64,000 bases of DNA. Origin: Ancylobacter defluvii (GTDB lineage: Bacteria > Pseudomonadota > Alphaproteobacteria > Rhizobiales > Xanthobacteraceae). The position numbers were made by a program, and so were the translations under genes. The notes under the pieces are model-generated. The model had not been told where the DNA came from, ran no database searches, and worked only from the letters and a program-made list of their open reading frames with translations. The DNA lies in NCBI RefSeq assembly GCF_018390605.1, contig NZ_JAHBGD010000026.1:186001-250000 (forward strand). Reading direction: 5' to 3'. Positions 15,391-25,051 of this stretch are shown here, piece after piece; the stretch's first letter is position 1; every line of letters starts with the position of its first letter.

Positions 15391-16329
15391 ATGACGGTGA
15401 TGGAAATCGGGTCTCCGCTTGCGCTGATCAATCTGTTCGGCGCCGGGGGGATCCTGGTCTGGCATGCGATCCCTGGCCGGCGCGCCACGGTGCGATTGGT
15501 GGTCCAGCTCGGCTTCTTTGCCGTCATGACCGGCGTGCTGCTGTATTACGGCGTCGTGCCCTACCATCTGGAAGGATATGGCGACTATCAGTCGACCGAC
15601 CTCACCCTGATCCTCGCCAAGGTGCTGTGGTGGATCCATCTCGCCTGGGCCGTCATCGGTTTTGTCCGGCTGTATCTGGTGATCGAGGGGCATCCCCGGC
15701 AGGCCCGGCTGCTTCAGGATATTCTCGTCGCCGTGATCTATCTCGGCGTCGGCCTCGCGATCATGTCCTTCGTCTTCGGCATGAACGTCTCCGCCCTCGT
15801 GGCCACCTCGGGCGTCGTGGCGATCACGCTCGGCCTCGCGCTTCAGAACACATTGGGGGACGTGTTTTCCGGCATCGCCCTGACTTTGGGCAGGCCATAC
15901 CACCTCGGCGACCTCGTGCTTCTCGCTGACGGCACCGAAGGCCGCGTCAGCGAAACCAACTGGCGCGCGACGCATGTCCAGACACTCGCCAACAACGTTG
16001 TCGTGCTGCCCAACAGCGTGCTGGCCAAGATGACCATTACCAATCTGACCCGGCCCGATCGCTCGCAGGTGCAGAGCGTCACCCTACGCGTCGCTCCGAC
16101 GCACATGCCGTCCATGGTGACAGGCGTGATGCGCGAGGCGCTTGCCAGCTGCGACAGCCTCATGCGCGATCCCGAGCCGGTCGTGGCGCTCAAAAGCATC
16201 GACGCCGAGGCGATCGTGCTCGAACTGAGCTATCGGGTCGCGACGCCGGCCGATCGCATCCCGGCGCGCAACGAAGTGCTCGATCTGGTCTACCGCCACG
16301 GCAAGGCAGCGGACCTCAAGCTCGCCTGA
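15391..16329 (+). CDS. MscS-family small-conductance mechanosensitive channel
   Basis: A 312-residue inner-membrane protein with about four predicted membrane segments (near residues 10-25, 35-55, 75-95 and 110-145). The pore-lining helix and beta domain show the MscS signature: SGVVAITLGLALQNTLGDVFSG, then GRPYHLGDLV and LLADGTEGRVSETNWRATHV with VVVLPNSVLAK. It should open under osmotic downshock. Many related alphaproteobacterial channels carry a C-terminal cyclic-nucleotide-binding domain; this one stops right after the C-terminal alpha/beta domain (GKAADLKLA), so it is either a short form or has lost that domain. A short tandem repeat lies downstream. Confidence 0.87.
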   Translation: MTVMEIGSPLALINLFGAGGILVWHAIPGRRATVRLVVQLGFFAVMTGVLLYYGVVPYHLEGYGDYQSTDLTLILAKVLWWIHLAWAVIGFVRLYLVIEGHPRQARLLQDILVAVIYLGVGLAIMSFVFGMNVSALVATSGVVAITLGLALQNTLGDVFSGIALTLGRPYHLGDLVLLADGTEGRVSETNWRATHVQTLANNVVVLPNSVLAKMTITNLTRPDRSQVQSVTLRVAPTHMPSMVTGVMREALASCDSLMRDPEPVVALKSIDAEAIVLELSYRVATPADRIPARNEVLDLVYRHGKAADLKLA

Positions 16330-16466
16330 GCGTCGGGCCACGGCCGACGGACGGCCGAAGGACCGGCGCCGCCGCGGCGTCGATGCGATAGCTGCACTCG
16401 AGGGTGAGCCTGTGCGGTCACAGGAGGGCATGGCTGGATGCGCCGCAGCACCGGCGCGATCCGATG

Positions 16467-16539
16467 TCGGCCAACCCATGTTCGGCCAACCCATGTCAGC
16501 CGACCCATGTTCGGCCAACCCATATCCGCCAACCCATGT
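16467..16539. repeat. 15-bp tandem repeat, about five units
   Basis: Units of TCGGCCAACCCATGT occur head to tail at 16467 and 16482 (identical), then degenerate copies at 16497 (14 bases), 16511 (one change) and 16526 (14 bases). The array lies in the 270-base gap between the convergent MscS and autotransporter genes. It is too short-period for CRISPR. Slipped-strand variation in copy number is likely. Confidence 0.8.
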
Positions 16540-16599
16540 CGGCCCGACGCGGCGAAGCCCTCATGCTTCACTGCGCCCCGCCCTGAAGCAGAGGCCCCC

Positions 16600-19500
16600 T
16601 CAGAAGGGCACCGAGAGGCGGATGCTCGCTTCCTGGGCGAGATAGTCGTCGCCGATCTGGGCGCGGTATTCCCCGCGCAGCTCATAGCCATTGCCGGCGA
16701 CGAATTGCACGCCGGCGCCGAGATCGATCAGCGTGTCGGGCAAGCTGACCTCGGAAACGAAGTCGATGCCCTGGCGGGAATCCGTGTCGAAACTCAGTGC
16801 CTGGCTCATCCCGTCATTCGACAGGAAGGTCGCCCCCGCCATGGCGAAGGGCCGCAGCCAGCCGCCCTCGGCGAGATCGATGCGGGCGCCGACCTCCACC
16901 GCCGGGCTGACGGCGAAACTCCATTCGCGCATGGCGTCGCTGGCCAGATTGACCCCTTCGCCGGTGTCCATGACGACGCCCGGCATGTAGGTGTAGAGCG
17001 CGTCGAGATCGACATAGGGCCGCAGATAGAAACTCGGATTGGGCAGCACGAACTCATAGGCCGCCCGCAGCCGCCACCCGGCGGTCCAGACATCGTTGGT
17101 GTTGGAGGCGCGCCAGGCCTCGGTGTCGAAATCGAACAGGCGGGTGGTGTCGAACCGGCCATAGCTTCCCTGCATCGCGGCGGAAAGCAGCAGCGGCCCC
17201 ATCTGGTGCTTGATCGCCACCGATACGTCGCCGGCCTGGCCATTGCTGTTCGTGTAGCCGTCATTGGCATCGAGATCGGTGGTGCTGTAGGCGCCGGACA
17301 CGCCCATGAACCAGTCCTTGGCGACTTCCCACTGGGCGCCGGCGCGCATGGTGATGCCGGTCTGCGAGAAGCCGTCCGCAGCGGAAGTGTCGTCCATGGT
17401 GATCCGCGACGCCGTCACCTTGCCCCAGGCGCACTGGCTTTCGGTGATCATCACCCCGTCGTCGACGAAGATCGGGCAGCTCATCGCCGCGCTCAGCGAA
17501 CTGCGGGCGGCCAGGGTCTGGGTGATGGCCGGTGCCTGCTGGCCTTCGCTGGACTGGCTGTCCACCATCTGCCGGTAATCTTCCGCCGAGCCGAGATTGG
17601 CGATCTGGGCGAAGATCGCCGAGCTCGGCCAGGGATCGCGGTCCCATGCCTGTTGCAGCCCGTCGGCAAGCCGGCGCTCATTGTCGTTCCAGGCGTCGGT
17701 CCCGCTCTCCGGGGTGCGGAAGCGGGCCGTCGGCGCCACCGACAGGGCGTGATCGGTGGAGCTTGCCGACCAGGAGATCGGGTTGCCCTCGCGGGCGAGC
17801 GTGGTGACCTGGCTCGCCGAGAGCCGGCCGGTCGAGGAGATCAGCTGAAAGGACTGCGGCACCAGTCGGTCGACGGCATAGGGCGAGATCAGCAGGTCGC
17901 GCACCGTGATCGTTCCGCTGGCATAGAGCCTGTCCTGCACGGAGGCAGGGGGCGTGAGGCTGGTGACGTCGGCCAGCATCTCGCCGCTCAGGACGACCTT
18001 TTCGGCGGTCACGTTCAGCACGGAGACGTTGTTGCGGCCGCCAATGTCGAGCGTGCCCTTGCTTTCGAAGCTCGACCCCCTGCCGCCCATCTCGACGGTG
18101 CCGAGACCCGGCCGGCTCCTGTAGGTGCCGCCGGCCTCGGTGGAAAACGGGTTGGCGCCCGACGACAGCAGCACGTCGCCCTCGATCGTGCCCCAATTGG
18201 TGACGCTGGTCGTGCCCAGCCGCGAGAGCAGCGCCAGCCCGGAGGTCGCCCCCAGCAGCGAGCCGTCGGCGAGCTTGACGGTATTCTGCCCGGACGAGTC
18301 GATCCGGATTCCCGCCCCGGCTCCGGAGCCGCCCCAGATCGTGCCGTCATGCGTGATGTCGACGCTGCCGTTCCAATAGGCGACGCGGCTGTCGATCGAG
18401 CCGTCCGTCTTCTGGCGGCCGGCCTGGATGAAGACGCCATAGGCGTCCCTGCCGGTGGCGATGATGTCGCCCCGGGTATCCAGCGTCACCTTGCCGGCAT
18501 GGCCGGTGTGCCAGTTCGGATTGAAGTGGTCGGCTCGGCCGGGTGGGTCGGTGTGCTCGTCATAGGTGTCCTCGATGATGCCCCAGACGAAGGTCTTGAA
18601 CCGGCGGATCGGCCGGCTCAGCGCGCTGGTGATCGGCGCCACGTCGCTTCCGTTGACGTCGAAGGCGGCGCCTCCGCCCCCCGTCAGGCTCTGGATGAAC
18701 AGGCCGTGCGCCCGCGTGCCGGAGGTGGCGATGGACATGCGCGAGGCGGGGGGGTCCATGTCCACGGTGACGTTGCCGCCATGGCCGTAGGACGGCACCC
18801 AGCCATTGACCCGCCGCGTGGTCTCCGCCAGGTCGAAGATCGACGCCATCTTGATCTGGCCGGTTCCGACGCCGCCATAGCCGCCGCCGCCGCCGATCGA
18901 CTGGAGCAGCGCGCCATGGGCGCCGTCGCCGGCCGTGGTGATCCGTGCGCCCGCGCCCATGGTGAGGGTGACATTGCCGCCGTCTCCACCGGCGTTGCGC
19001 TCGTTATCCGAGCTGGAGAGGCCGCCAAAGGTCAGGTTGAAGTGAACCGGCTTCTGCTGGCTGCTGGCATCGGCGCCGAGGCCGCCGCCCGCGCCGATGC
19101 TCTGGGCCACCACGCCGATGGCGCCGAGGCCGGTGGTGGTGATGGCGCCGGCGGTCGTCACCTTCACCTCGCCGCCCGACCCGCCGAAGGGGTCGTACAA
19201 GCTGTTCGCCGCCCCGCCGAACTGGGCGGTGACGTTGGCGGCGGAAAGGCCCCTGGTCTCGGCCTCGCGCAGCGCCTTCAGGTTCAGGCGCGAATCGCCG
19301 GCCTCGCTGGCGACATCCGCCAGCAGCGCATCGAGTTCCTGGAGCGCCTCCGCCTCCTCGATGCTGGCCGCGAGCGCATCGGCCTGGGCGGGATCGCGCC
19401 GGTTGATCACATAGACGCCGCCGCCACCGCCGATGCTCTGCGCGACGATGCCGTGCGCTTCCTTGCCGCGGGTGGTGATGGAGTGGAAATTGTTCAGCGT

Positions 19501-22500
19501 GACGACCCCGCCATCGGCCTGCGAATTGATGCGGGCGCCAAGGTTCACCCTGGCGTTCATGTCCGCCGTCATCGCCTTGCTGGAGGTCGCCGCCACCAGG
19601 CCGCCGCCGCCGCCGATGCTCTGGCCGAGCATGCCGAAGGCCGCGTTGCCGGTCGTGGTGATCGTCCCGCTATTGGTCAGCGTGGCGCCGGCCCCGGCGC
19701 CGGAGGCGCTGCCGGAGCGGTTGCCGATGGTCATGTTGATATCGAACACCCCGGGCCCGACCGTGACCGAGCCGCCGGCGGTGCCGCCGCCGCCGCCGAT
19801 CGATTGCGCCAGCATGGCATGGGCGATGGCGCCACGTGTGGTGATGGTGCCCTCGTTCTTGGCGGTGACCTCGCCGCCCTTGCCGCCGGCGCCGCCCTTG
19901 CCGCCGACCTGCACGTCGAGCGTGATCGGCACCGGAATGGGGGTTTCCTTCACCTTGCCGCTCGCCCAGCCTTCCTTGGCGAGATACTGCGTCACGCTGT
20001 TCACGCGCGTGATCAGATCCTTGACCGCGGCGGTCTTCACCGCCTCGACGAGCGCGTCGGTATAGATCTTCTTGTAGTCGATCCGCCGCTCCACCTCCTC
20101 AAGCGCCGCCTTGGCCGACAGCGAGCCGTCATTGCCCGCCGCGATCTGCCGCGCCGCGTCGCGCCGCGCGTCCGCGATGTCCTGCTTGGCCTGGGCCAGT
20201 CCGGCCTTGATGCCGGTCAGGATCGATTTGGCGGTGAGCAGCTTGAGCTGAAACGACGAGTTCTCGTTCAGCCAGCCGACCTTGTTGCCGGCAATCTTCG
20301 AGAGCAGGTCGTTGCCCTGGACCAGGTGGTTGGCGATCTTGACGACGCTTGAGGCGACATCGGTGACCGCGTCTCCCTGAGGTTCGGTGGAGTCGCCATA
20401 GGCGCCGCCATTGCCGCCGCCGCCGCCCACGCTCTGGGCGTGCATGCCGAAGGCACCGTCGCCATGGGTGGTGATGCTGGCGAGGCGCTCATTGGTGGCG
20501 TTCGCCGGGCCGCCATCGCCGCCCTTGCCACCCTTGCCGCCGACGCCGAGCTGCACGTTGCCGTCGGCCGAACTCGCCGTCAGATAGCCGCCGCCATTGC
20601 CGCCGCCGCCGCCGACGCTCTGCACCAGCAGGCCGGTGGAGGACGAGCCGCGCGTCAGCAGGCTCGACGCATTGGTCGCGTCGGCCTTGCCTCCCGTTCC
20701 GGCGTCGGCGCCGTTGCCGCCGACGCCGATGCTGACCCCGAGGGAGGCCCCGTTCGGGATCGCGCCCGCCGCCGTCTCCAGCACATAGCCGCCGAGGCTG
20801 GAATCGGTGCTGAGCCCGGTCTTCACCGATGAGGAGCCGGGGCCGCCATTGCCGCCGCCGCCGCCGATGCTCACCACCTGCATCGCCGGGGAGAAGGCGC
20901 CGGAGGTGGTGATCGTCCCCCTGTTGGTGGCCAGCGCGTCGGCGCCATTGCCGCCGCCGCCGCCGGTGCCGCCAATGCCCAGCGAGACGCCGAAATTTAA
21001 GCTGACGCCCAGCATGTCGCTGATCGAACTGGCAGCGGCGCCATTGCCGCCACCGCCGCCGATGCTGCTGATCAGCATGCCGACGGAACTGTCTCTGGTG
21101 GTGGTGATGTCGGCGCGGTTCACCACCGTGGCGGTGCCGCCATTGCCGCCCTTGCCGCCCGATCCGCCCAGCGAATAGGTCATGCTGAAGCTCGGAATAT
21201 CCGGCAGGCCCACGGCCATCGCATAGGCGGAGGCGTCGCCCCCTCGCCCGCCGCCGCCGCCGATGCTGCTCGCCTCCATGCCGTGCGCACCGACGCCGGT
21301 CGTGGTGATGTTCGAGGTGTTGTCGATGCTCACCCGGCCGCCGGTGCCGCCATCGCCGCCATCGCCGCCGATCGACACCGATATGGCCGCCACGATGCCG
21401 CCGGTCTTGCTGGTCGCGCTGCCGCCGACGCCGCCGCCGCCGCCGATGCTCTGGGCGACGATGCCGCTGGCATTATTGCCCGAGGTGACGATGCTCCCGT
21501 GCTTGCCGTCGGCGGTCGGCCGGATCCTGACCGTGCCGCCATTGCCGCCGGCGCCCCCGTCGCCGCCGCGCGCGACACCCAGGAGGATGGCGAAGCCGCC
21601 GGCATCGCCACCGGCCCCACCGCCGCCGCCGACGCTCTGGGCCAGCAGGCCATAGGCATCCTTGCCGGATGTGGTGATGCTGCCGTCATGGGTGATCACC
21701 ACCCGCCCGCCGTCGCCTCCATAGCCGCCGGTTCCCCCCTTGGAGAAGAAGGTCCCGTCGCCGCCGGCGCCGCCGCCGACATAGGAGCCCGGCACTATCC
21801 GCGACAGCCGCACCGCCGCCAGCGCCGCACCGCCGCCGAGACTCTGCCCCACCAACCCGATCGAGCCCTGCCCGGTCGTGGTGATGGTGCCGGTATTGAA
21901 CACGTCGACGCTGCCGCCGCGGCCGCCATCCCCGCCATTGCCACCCCGTGTGAAGATGTCCTCGGAACTGCCGCCATGGCCGCCGGGCCCTCCCATGGCG
22001 GCGGCATAGGCGCCGAATGCATAGTCCCCGGAGGTGGTGATGCTGCCGTTCTGGAACAGTTGCACACGGCCGCCACGGCCGCCGGCCGCGCCGGGAGTGC
22101 CGCCGATGGCGACGCCGTCATCGTCGAAATGGGTAATGGCCTGGCCGCCCTGGCCGCCGACGGAGCGAAGAATGACGCCATGCGCCCGCTGCTCATGGGT
22201 TTGGATCTGGCCGTCATTGGTTACGGTCACATCGCCGCCGATGCCGCCCGGCGTGAGCCTGCCCTCATCGTCATAGCCGGCTTCCAGACCGGCGCCTCCA
22301 ATGGATTCCGCCAGGAGGGCGGGCAGCTCGCTCCAGGTCTCGACGCGGCCCGTCTGGCCGATATTGACCGTCACCGTGCCGCCGGCTCCGCCGGCATACT
22401 GGCTGGCTTCCCAGACGTCATTGCGATCGAAGGCGAACGCGATCGGATCGCCGGCCCGGTTGCGGCCGGACTGCCCACCTTTCGAAAGCGCCCAGATTCC

Positions 22501-23073
22501 CATGACCGAACCGATATCGGCCCCGCTCTCGAACAACGTCGCGTCCAGATCGACGGTAACCGCCCCGCCGCTGCCGCCGCGACCGATCCTGTCGCCGCCG
22601 ACACCGCCATACCCGCCGATGGAATAGGCCTCGACGACCGCCCGGTCGTTATTGGCGCGGTGGACGTCAGGAACATACAGCGCGGCGCCTTCCCGGATGG
22701 TGACGTGGACATCGCCGGCATCGCCGCCATCCTTGCCCGATACGTCGGCCGCATGCCCGAGAATCTCGTCGAGCCGGGTGCGCTCGGCAGCGCCGGTCCC
22801 GCCATTGCCGCCGACCGACCCCGCTTCGACGAGCGGGCTGTCCTTGGCGCCAAAACCCTTTTCCACGACGACGGACACCGGTTCGGCCGACTGCCCCGCC
22901 GCCGCCCCGTGTTCATTGGTGTAGGAAGTGCCGCTTGCGCCGCGCACGACATTGGCGATGCGCTCATCGGCCTGTGCCGACGCATGGGTCTGCACGCATA
23001 ACGCAATCACGAGGCAACTGGCGCCGGTCAGGAGAAGCTGGCGCTGCTGCCTCATATACGCGTGTCGGCTCAT
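16600..23073 (-). CDS. Giant glycine-rich autotransporter (type Va)
   Basis: About 2157 residues. The N-terminus has a signal peptide (hydrophobic core LLLTGASCLVIALCV, then QTHASAQA). The passenger is built of about fifteen repeats in which a strand such as ITTTGNAAFGMLGQSIGGGG is followed by a glycine-rich loop, typical of a long beta-helix. Two stretches lack this pattern and look helical: residues ~893-1050 and ~1222-1295. The last ~280 residues are the autotransporter barrel (starting near CAWGKVTAS) and end in SVPF, the aromatic end read by the Bam machinery. I chose the ATG at 23073 because GGAG lies just upstream and the signal peptide follows; a frame extension to 23247 is unconserved. 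Likely an adhesin or surface layer protein; function not readable. Confidence 0.9.
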   Translation of the reverse strand: MSRHAYMRQQRQLLLTGASCLVIALCVQTHASAQADERIANVVRGASGTSYTNEHGAAAGQSAEPVSVVVEKGFGAKDSPLVEAGSVGGNGGTGAAERTRLDEILGHAADVSGKDGGDAGDVHVTIREGAALYVPDVHRANNDRAVVEAYSIGGYGGVGGDRIGRGGSGGAVTVDLDATLFESGADIGSVMGIWALSKGGQSGRNRAGDPIAFAFDRNDVWEASQYAGGAGGTVTVNIGQTGRVETWSELPALLAESIGGAGLEAGYDDEGRLTPGGIGGDVTVTNDGQIQTHEQRAHGVILRSVGGQGGQAITHFDDDGVAIGGTPGAAGGRGGRVQLFQNGSITTSGDYAFGAYAAAMGGPGGHGGSSEDIFTRGGNGGDGGRGGSVDVFNTGTITTTGQGSIGLVGQSLGGGAALAAVRLSRIVPGSYVGGGAGGDGTFFSKGGTGGYGGDGGRVVITHDGSITTSGKDAYGLLAQSVGGGGGAGGDAGGFAILLGVARGGDGGAGGNGGTVRIRPTADGKHGSIVTSGNNASGIVAQSIGGGGGVGGSATSKTGGIVAAISVSIGGDGGDGGTGGRVSIDNTSNITTTGVGAHGMEASSIGGGGGRGGDASAYAMAVGLPDIPSFSMTYSLGGSGGKGGNGGTATVVNRADITTTRDSSVGMLISSIGGGGGNGAAASSISDMLGVSLNFGVSLGIGGTGGGGGNGADALATNRGTITTSGAFSPAMQVVSIGGGGGNGGPGSSSVKTGLSTDSSLGGYVLETAAGAIPNGASLGVSIGVGGNGADAGTGGKADATNASSLLTRGSSSTGLLVQSVGGGGGNGGGYLTASSADGNVQLGVGGKGGKGGDGGPANATNERLASITTHGDGAFGMHAQSVGGGGGNGGAYGDSTEPQGDAVTDVASSVVKIANHLVQGNDLLSKIAGNKVGWLNENSSFQLKLLTAKSILTGIKAGLAQAKQDIADARRDAARQIAAGNDGSLSAKAALEEVERRIDYKKIYTDALVEAVKTAAVKDLITRVNSVTQYLAKEGWASGKVKETPIPVPITLDVQVGGKGGAGGKGGEVTAKNEGTITTRGAIAHAMLAQSIGGGGGTAGGSVTVGPGVFDINMTIGNRSGSASGAGAGATLTNSGTITTTGNAAFGMLGQSIGGGGGLVAATSSKAMTADMNARVNLGARINSQADGGVVTLNNFHSITTRGKEAHGIVAQSIGGGGGVYVINRRDPAQADALAASIEEAEALQELDALLADVASEAGDSRLNLKALREAETRGLSAANVTAQFGGAANSLYDPFGGSGGEVKVTTAGAITTTGLGAIGVVAQSIGAGGGLGADASSQQKPVHFNLTFGGLSSSDNERNAGGDGGNVTLTMGAGARITTAGDGAHGALLQSIGGGGGYGGVGTGQIKMASIFDLAETTRRVNGWVPSYGHGGNVTVDMDPPASRMSIATSGTRAHGLFIQSLTGGGGAAFDVNGSDVAPITSALSRPIRRFKTFVWGIIEDTYDEHTDPPGRADHFNPNWHTGHAGKVTLDTRGDIIATGRDAYGVFIQAGRQKTDGSIDSRVAYWNGSVDITHDGTIWGGSGAGAGIRIDSSGQNTVKLADGSLLGATSGLALLSRLGTTSVTNWGTIEGDVLLSSGANPFSTEAGGTYRSRPGLGTVEMGGRGSSFESKGTLDIGGRNNVSVLNVTAEKVVLSGEMLADVTSLTPPASVQDRLYASGTITVRDLLISPYAVDRLVPQSFQLISSTGRLSASQVTTLAREGNPISWSASSTDHALSVAPTARFRTPESGTDAWNDNERRLADGLQQAWDRDPWPSSAIFAQIANLGSAEDYRQMVDSQSSEGQQAPAITQTLAARSSLSAAMSCPIFVDDGVMITESQCAWGKVTASRITMDDTSAADGFSQTGITMRAGAQWEVAKDWFMGVSGAYSTTDLDANDGYTNSNGQAGDVSVAIKHQMGPLLLSAAMQGSYGRFDTTRLFDFDTEAWRASNTNDVWTAGWRLRAAYEFVLPNPSFYLRPYVDLDALYTYMPGVVMDTGEGVNLASDAMREWSFAVSPAVEVGARIDLAEGGWLRPFAMAGATFLSNDGMSQALSFDTDSRQGIDFVSEVSLPDTLIDLGAGVQFVAGNGYELRGEYRAQIGDDYLAQEASIRLSVPF

Positions 23074-23401
23074 CGTGCTCCACCCCGGCCCTGCTTCCCG
23101 ACACCGCACTTGGGCGGCCTCCCATCGGGGGCGCCATGTGATCATCAATGACCTTCGGGGCCAAGATGATAGGGCGGACGGACACGTCACCATACGGAAT
23201 CGTGAGGAACCTGTTACCGTTTCAGCACACTCTGGCGTGCGGCTCACCAGGCAGGCGCCACAGGCGCCAGGGCCGGATCCGGATGTTCCGGTGCGGGCGC
23301 ATCGCTGATAAGCAACGGGCGGCCATCGTCACCGACACCGATCGTCGCCGGATGCCGGCCGGACGTGCGGCAAGTCAGGCAACAGGTTGGGTCCAGCCCC
23401 G
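23074..23401. other. Divergent intergenic region, autotransporter / LysR
   Basis: 328 bases between two divergent start codons, so both promoters should be here. I see short palindromes (GGCGCC-ACA-GGCGCC near 23259 and CCGGATCCGG near 23273) and a moderately AT-richer patch around 23135-23220, but no convincing promoter or operator consensus. Confidence 0.5.
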
Positions 23402-24298
23402 ATGGATACACGGCATCTCGAAGCCTTCCGGGCCGTCTATGAGAACGGCTCGATGAGCGCGGCGGCGGCGGTGCTGCGCAAATCGCAGCCGGCCATCAGC
23501 AACCTCATCGCCCGGCTGGAGGACGAGATCGGCCTGAAGCTGTTCCACCGCGCCCATGGGCGGCTGGAGGCGACGCCCGAGGCCGAGACCTTGTTCGCCG
23601 CCATCGTGCGCACGCTGGACGCGATGGACCGCACCCTGGCGATCTCCCGCAATCTCAAGGGCCTGTCCTCGGCGACGCTGCTGATCGCCTCGCCGCCCGG
23701 CCTCGCCACCTATCTGCTGCCGCCGATCATCGCGGGCGTGCTCCGGGAGAACGCCGGCGCCACCGCGCGCTTCATCACCCGCTCCTCCTATGCGGTCCGC
23801 GACCTCGGCACCATCGGCGCCTTCGATGTCGGCTTCGCGGAGCTGCCGATCGACATCCATGTCGCCTCGCTCGAACTGTTCGAGGTCGGCTGCATGTGCG
23901 TGATGCGCGCCGATCACCCGCTGGCGCGCGAGACGGTCGTCGGGCCGGCCCAGCTGGATTCCATGCCCTTCGTCACCCTGTTTCCCGAGCACATCACCCA
24001 CATCGCCGCTGCCGAGGCGTTCTTCGAGGCGCATGCGCATTGGAACGTGGTGGCGGAGGTGGAGTTCTTCGGCACCGCCTGCGTGCTGGTGCAGCAGCTC
24101 GGCGCGGTGACGCTGGTCGACCCCGCCACCGCCCGCTTCTTCCAGGCGATGGGGCTGGTCGCGGTGCCGTTCCGCCCGGTACTACCCTACCGCTTCGGCA
24201 TGTTCCGCCCGAGCACCCGGCCGCCCTCGCGCATTTCGGTCGCCTTCATGGACCGTTTCCGCCGCGCCATCGCGCCGGATCTGCTCGCCCCGCGCTGA
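23402..24298 (+). CDS. LysR family transcriptional regulator
   Basis: A 298-residue LysR regulator. The helix-turn-helix is HLEAFRAVYENGSMSAAA and SQPAISNLIARLEDEIG; the effector domain starts near ATLLIASPPGLATYLLPP. The ATG at 23402 is chosen as the first codon before the conserved helix. It lies upstream of, and in the same direction as, the RidA/Liv cluster, with a 175-base gap holding a hairpin and a dyad, so it is the likely regulator of that cluster. The divergent autotransporter is an alternative target. Confidence 0.87.
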   Translation: MDTRHLEAFRAVYENGSMSAAAAVLRKSQPAISNLIARLEDEIGLKLFHRAHGRLEATPEAETLFAAIVRTLDAMDRTLAISRNLKGLSSATLLIASPPGLATYLLPPIIAGVLRENAGATARFITRSSYAVRDLGTIGAFDVGFAELPIDIHVASLELFEVGCMCVMRADHPLARETVVGPAQLDSMPFVTLFPEHITHIAAAEAFFEAHAHWNVVAEVEFFGTACVLVQQLGAVTLVDPATARFFQAMGLVAVPFRPVLPYRFGMFRPSTRPPSRISVAFMDRFRRAIAPDLLAPR

Positions 24299-24311
24299 AA
24301 CCCGGCCCAGT

Positions 24312-24352
24312 TGCGGCCGGCGGCGCCCAAAGTTGGGGCAGCCGGCCGCCCC
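24312..24352 (+). terminator. GC-rich inverted repeat after LysR gene
   Basis: GCGGCCGGC and GCCGGCCGC, about 23 bases apart, form a nine-base perfect stem shortly after the LysR stop. It may end LysR transcription before the catabolic operon begins. The end coordinates are approximate. Confidence 0.35.
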
Positions 24353-24406
24353 CGTTCCGGCAGGCGCCAGGCTATAACCTTGCCTTATGGACAATCGCTG
24401 ATTTTA

Positions 24407-24423
24407 CGTTTGACGACGCAACG
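24407..24423. promoter_or_regulatory. Candidate LysR box before the RidA/Liv operon
   Basis: CGTT-N9-AACG is a dyad 50 bases before the RidA gene start, in an AT-richer stretch (ATTTTACGTTTGACG). Position and shape would suit a LysR regulator site, but the arms are only four bases. Confidence 0.3.
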
Positions 24424-24473
24424 AAATCGAAGGGAGATCGAGGGCAAGGCACGGTGAGTGGAGAGGTGTACGG

Positions 24474-24968
24474 ATGGTCATGTCGGCAACGCAGCGCGTG
24501 GCGGAGCTCGGGCTCGCCATTCCGTCGGCCGGCGGCGGCGATAGCTATTACGGCACGCTCTACGGCAAGATGAAGCCGCATTATCTCAGCGACAAGCTGC
24601 TGTTCCTGTCCGGTCAGACCGCCGGCGTCGACGCGAGCGGCAAGGTGCGGTTCCCCGGCCGCCTCGGCCGCGACGTCACCGTCGAGGAGGGCTACGCGGC
24701 CGCCCGGCTCACCGGGCTCAACTGCCTCGGCTGCATCCTCGATGCGGTGGGCGACCTCGACCGCGTCAAGGGCCTGGTGCGCTCGCTCAATTTCATTGCC
24801 TGCGACCCGGCCTTCACCCAGCCGCATCTGGTGGCGAGCGGGCTGTCGGACCTGTTCGAAGAAGTGTTCGGCCCCGAGATCGGCGTCGGCGGCCGCGCCT
24901 CCATCGGCGTGATGTCGCTGGCCGACGATTATTGCTTCGAAACCTGGATGACGGTCGAGCTCCGCTGA
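24474..24968 (+). CDS. RidA family protein (YjgF/YER057c/UK114)
   Basis: A 164-residue chorismate-mutase-like fold protein of the RidA superfamily: KLLFLSGQTAGVD near residue 41, ARLTGLNCLGCILDAVGDL as the central helix, and the later DLFEEVFGPEIGVGGRASIGVMSL strand-turn. The conserved catalytic Arg of archetypal RidA is replaced in context (GGRASIGV), so it may belong to one of the Rid branches with other chemistry. RidA hydrolyses reactive enamines/imines made by PLP enzymes or oxidases; in catabolic operons such proteins often act as deaminases or aminoacrylate hydrolases. The ATG has GAGAGG seven bases upstream. It opens the Liv-linked cluster. Confidence 0.85.
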   Translation: MVMSATQRVAELGLAIPSAGGGDSYYGTLYGKMKPHYLSDKLLFLSGQTAGVDASGKVRFPGRLGRDVTVEEGYAAARLTGLNCLGCILDAVGDLDRVKGLVRSLNFIACDPAFTQPHLVASGLSDLFEEVFGPEIGVGGRASIGVMSLADDYCFETWMTVELR

Positions 24969-25051
24969 TCGCCCGCGCCCATCGAAACTTCGCCCATCAC
25001 AACAAGGCAGCGTGCGGCAAACGCACGATCTTCCCCCAGAGGAGAACTCGC

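Noticed and set aside
16467-16539. Possible CRISPR array
   Set aside because: Units are 15 bases and directly adjacent with no unique spacers, and no cas genes are near.
16438-20352. A 1304-codon open frame on the plus strand opposite the autotransporter
   Set aside because: It is antisense to the barrel and passenger. The glycine-rich GGC/GGT codons opposite give an open frame rich in Arg, Ala, Gly and His without any domain; the minus-strand protein has a signal peptide, repeats and barrel.
21283-23001. A 572-codon plus-strand open frame
   Set aside because: Also a shadow of the autotransporter repeats. The low-complexity Ala/Asp/Gly/Arg composition matches no fold.
23074-23247. Longer N-terminus for the autotransporter
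   Set aside because: The signal peptide starts at the codon at 23073 with GGAG upstream; extra residues would bury it.
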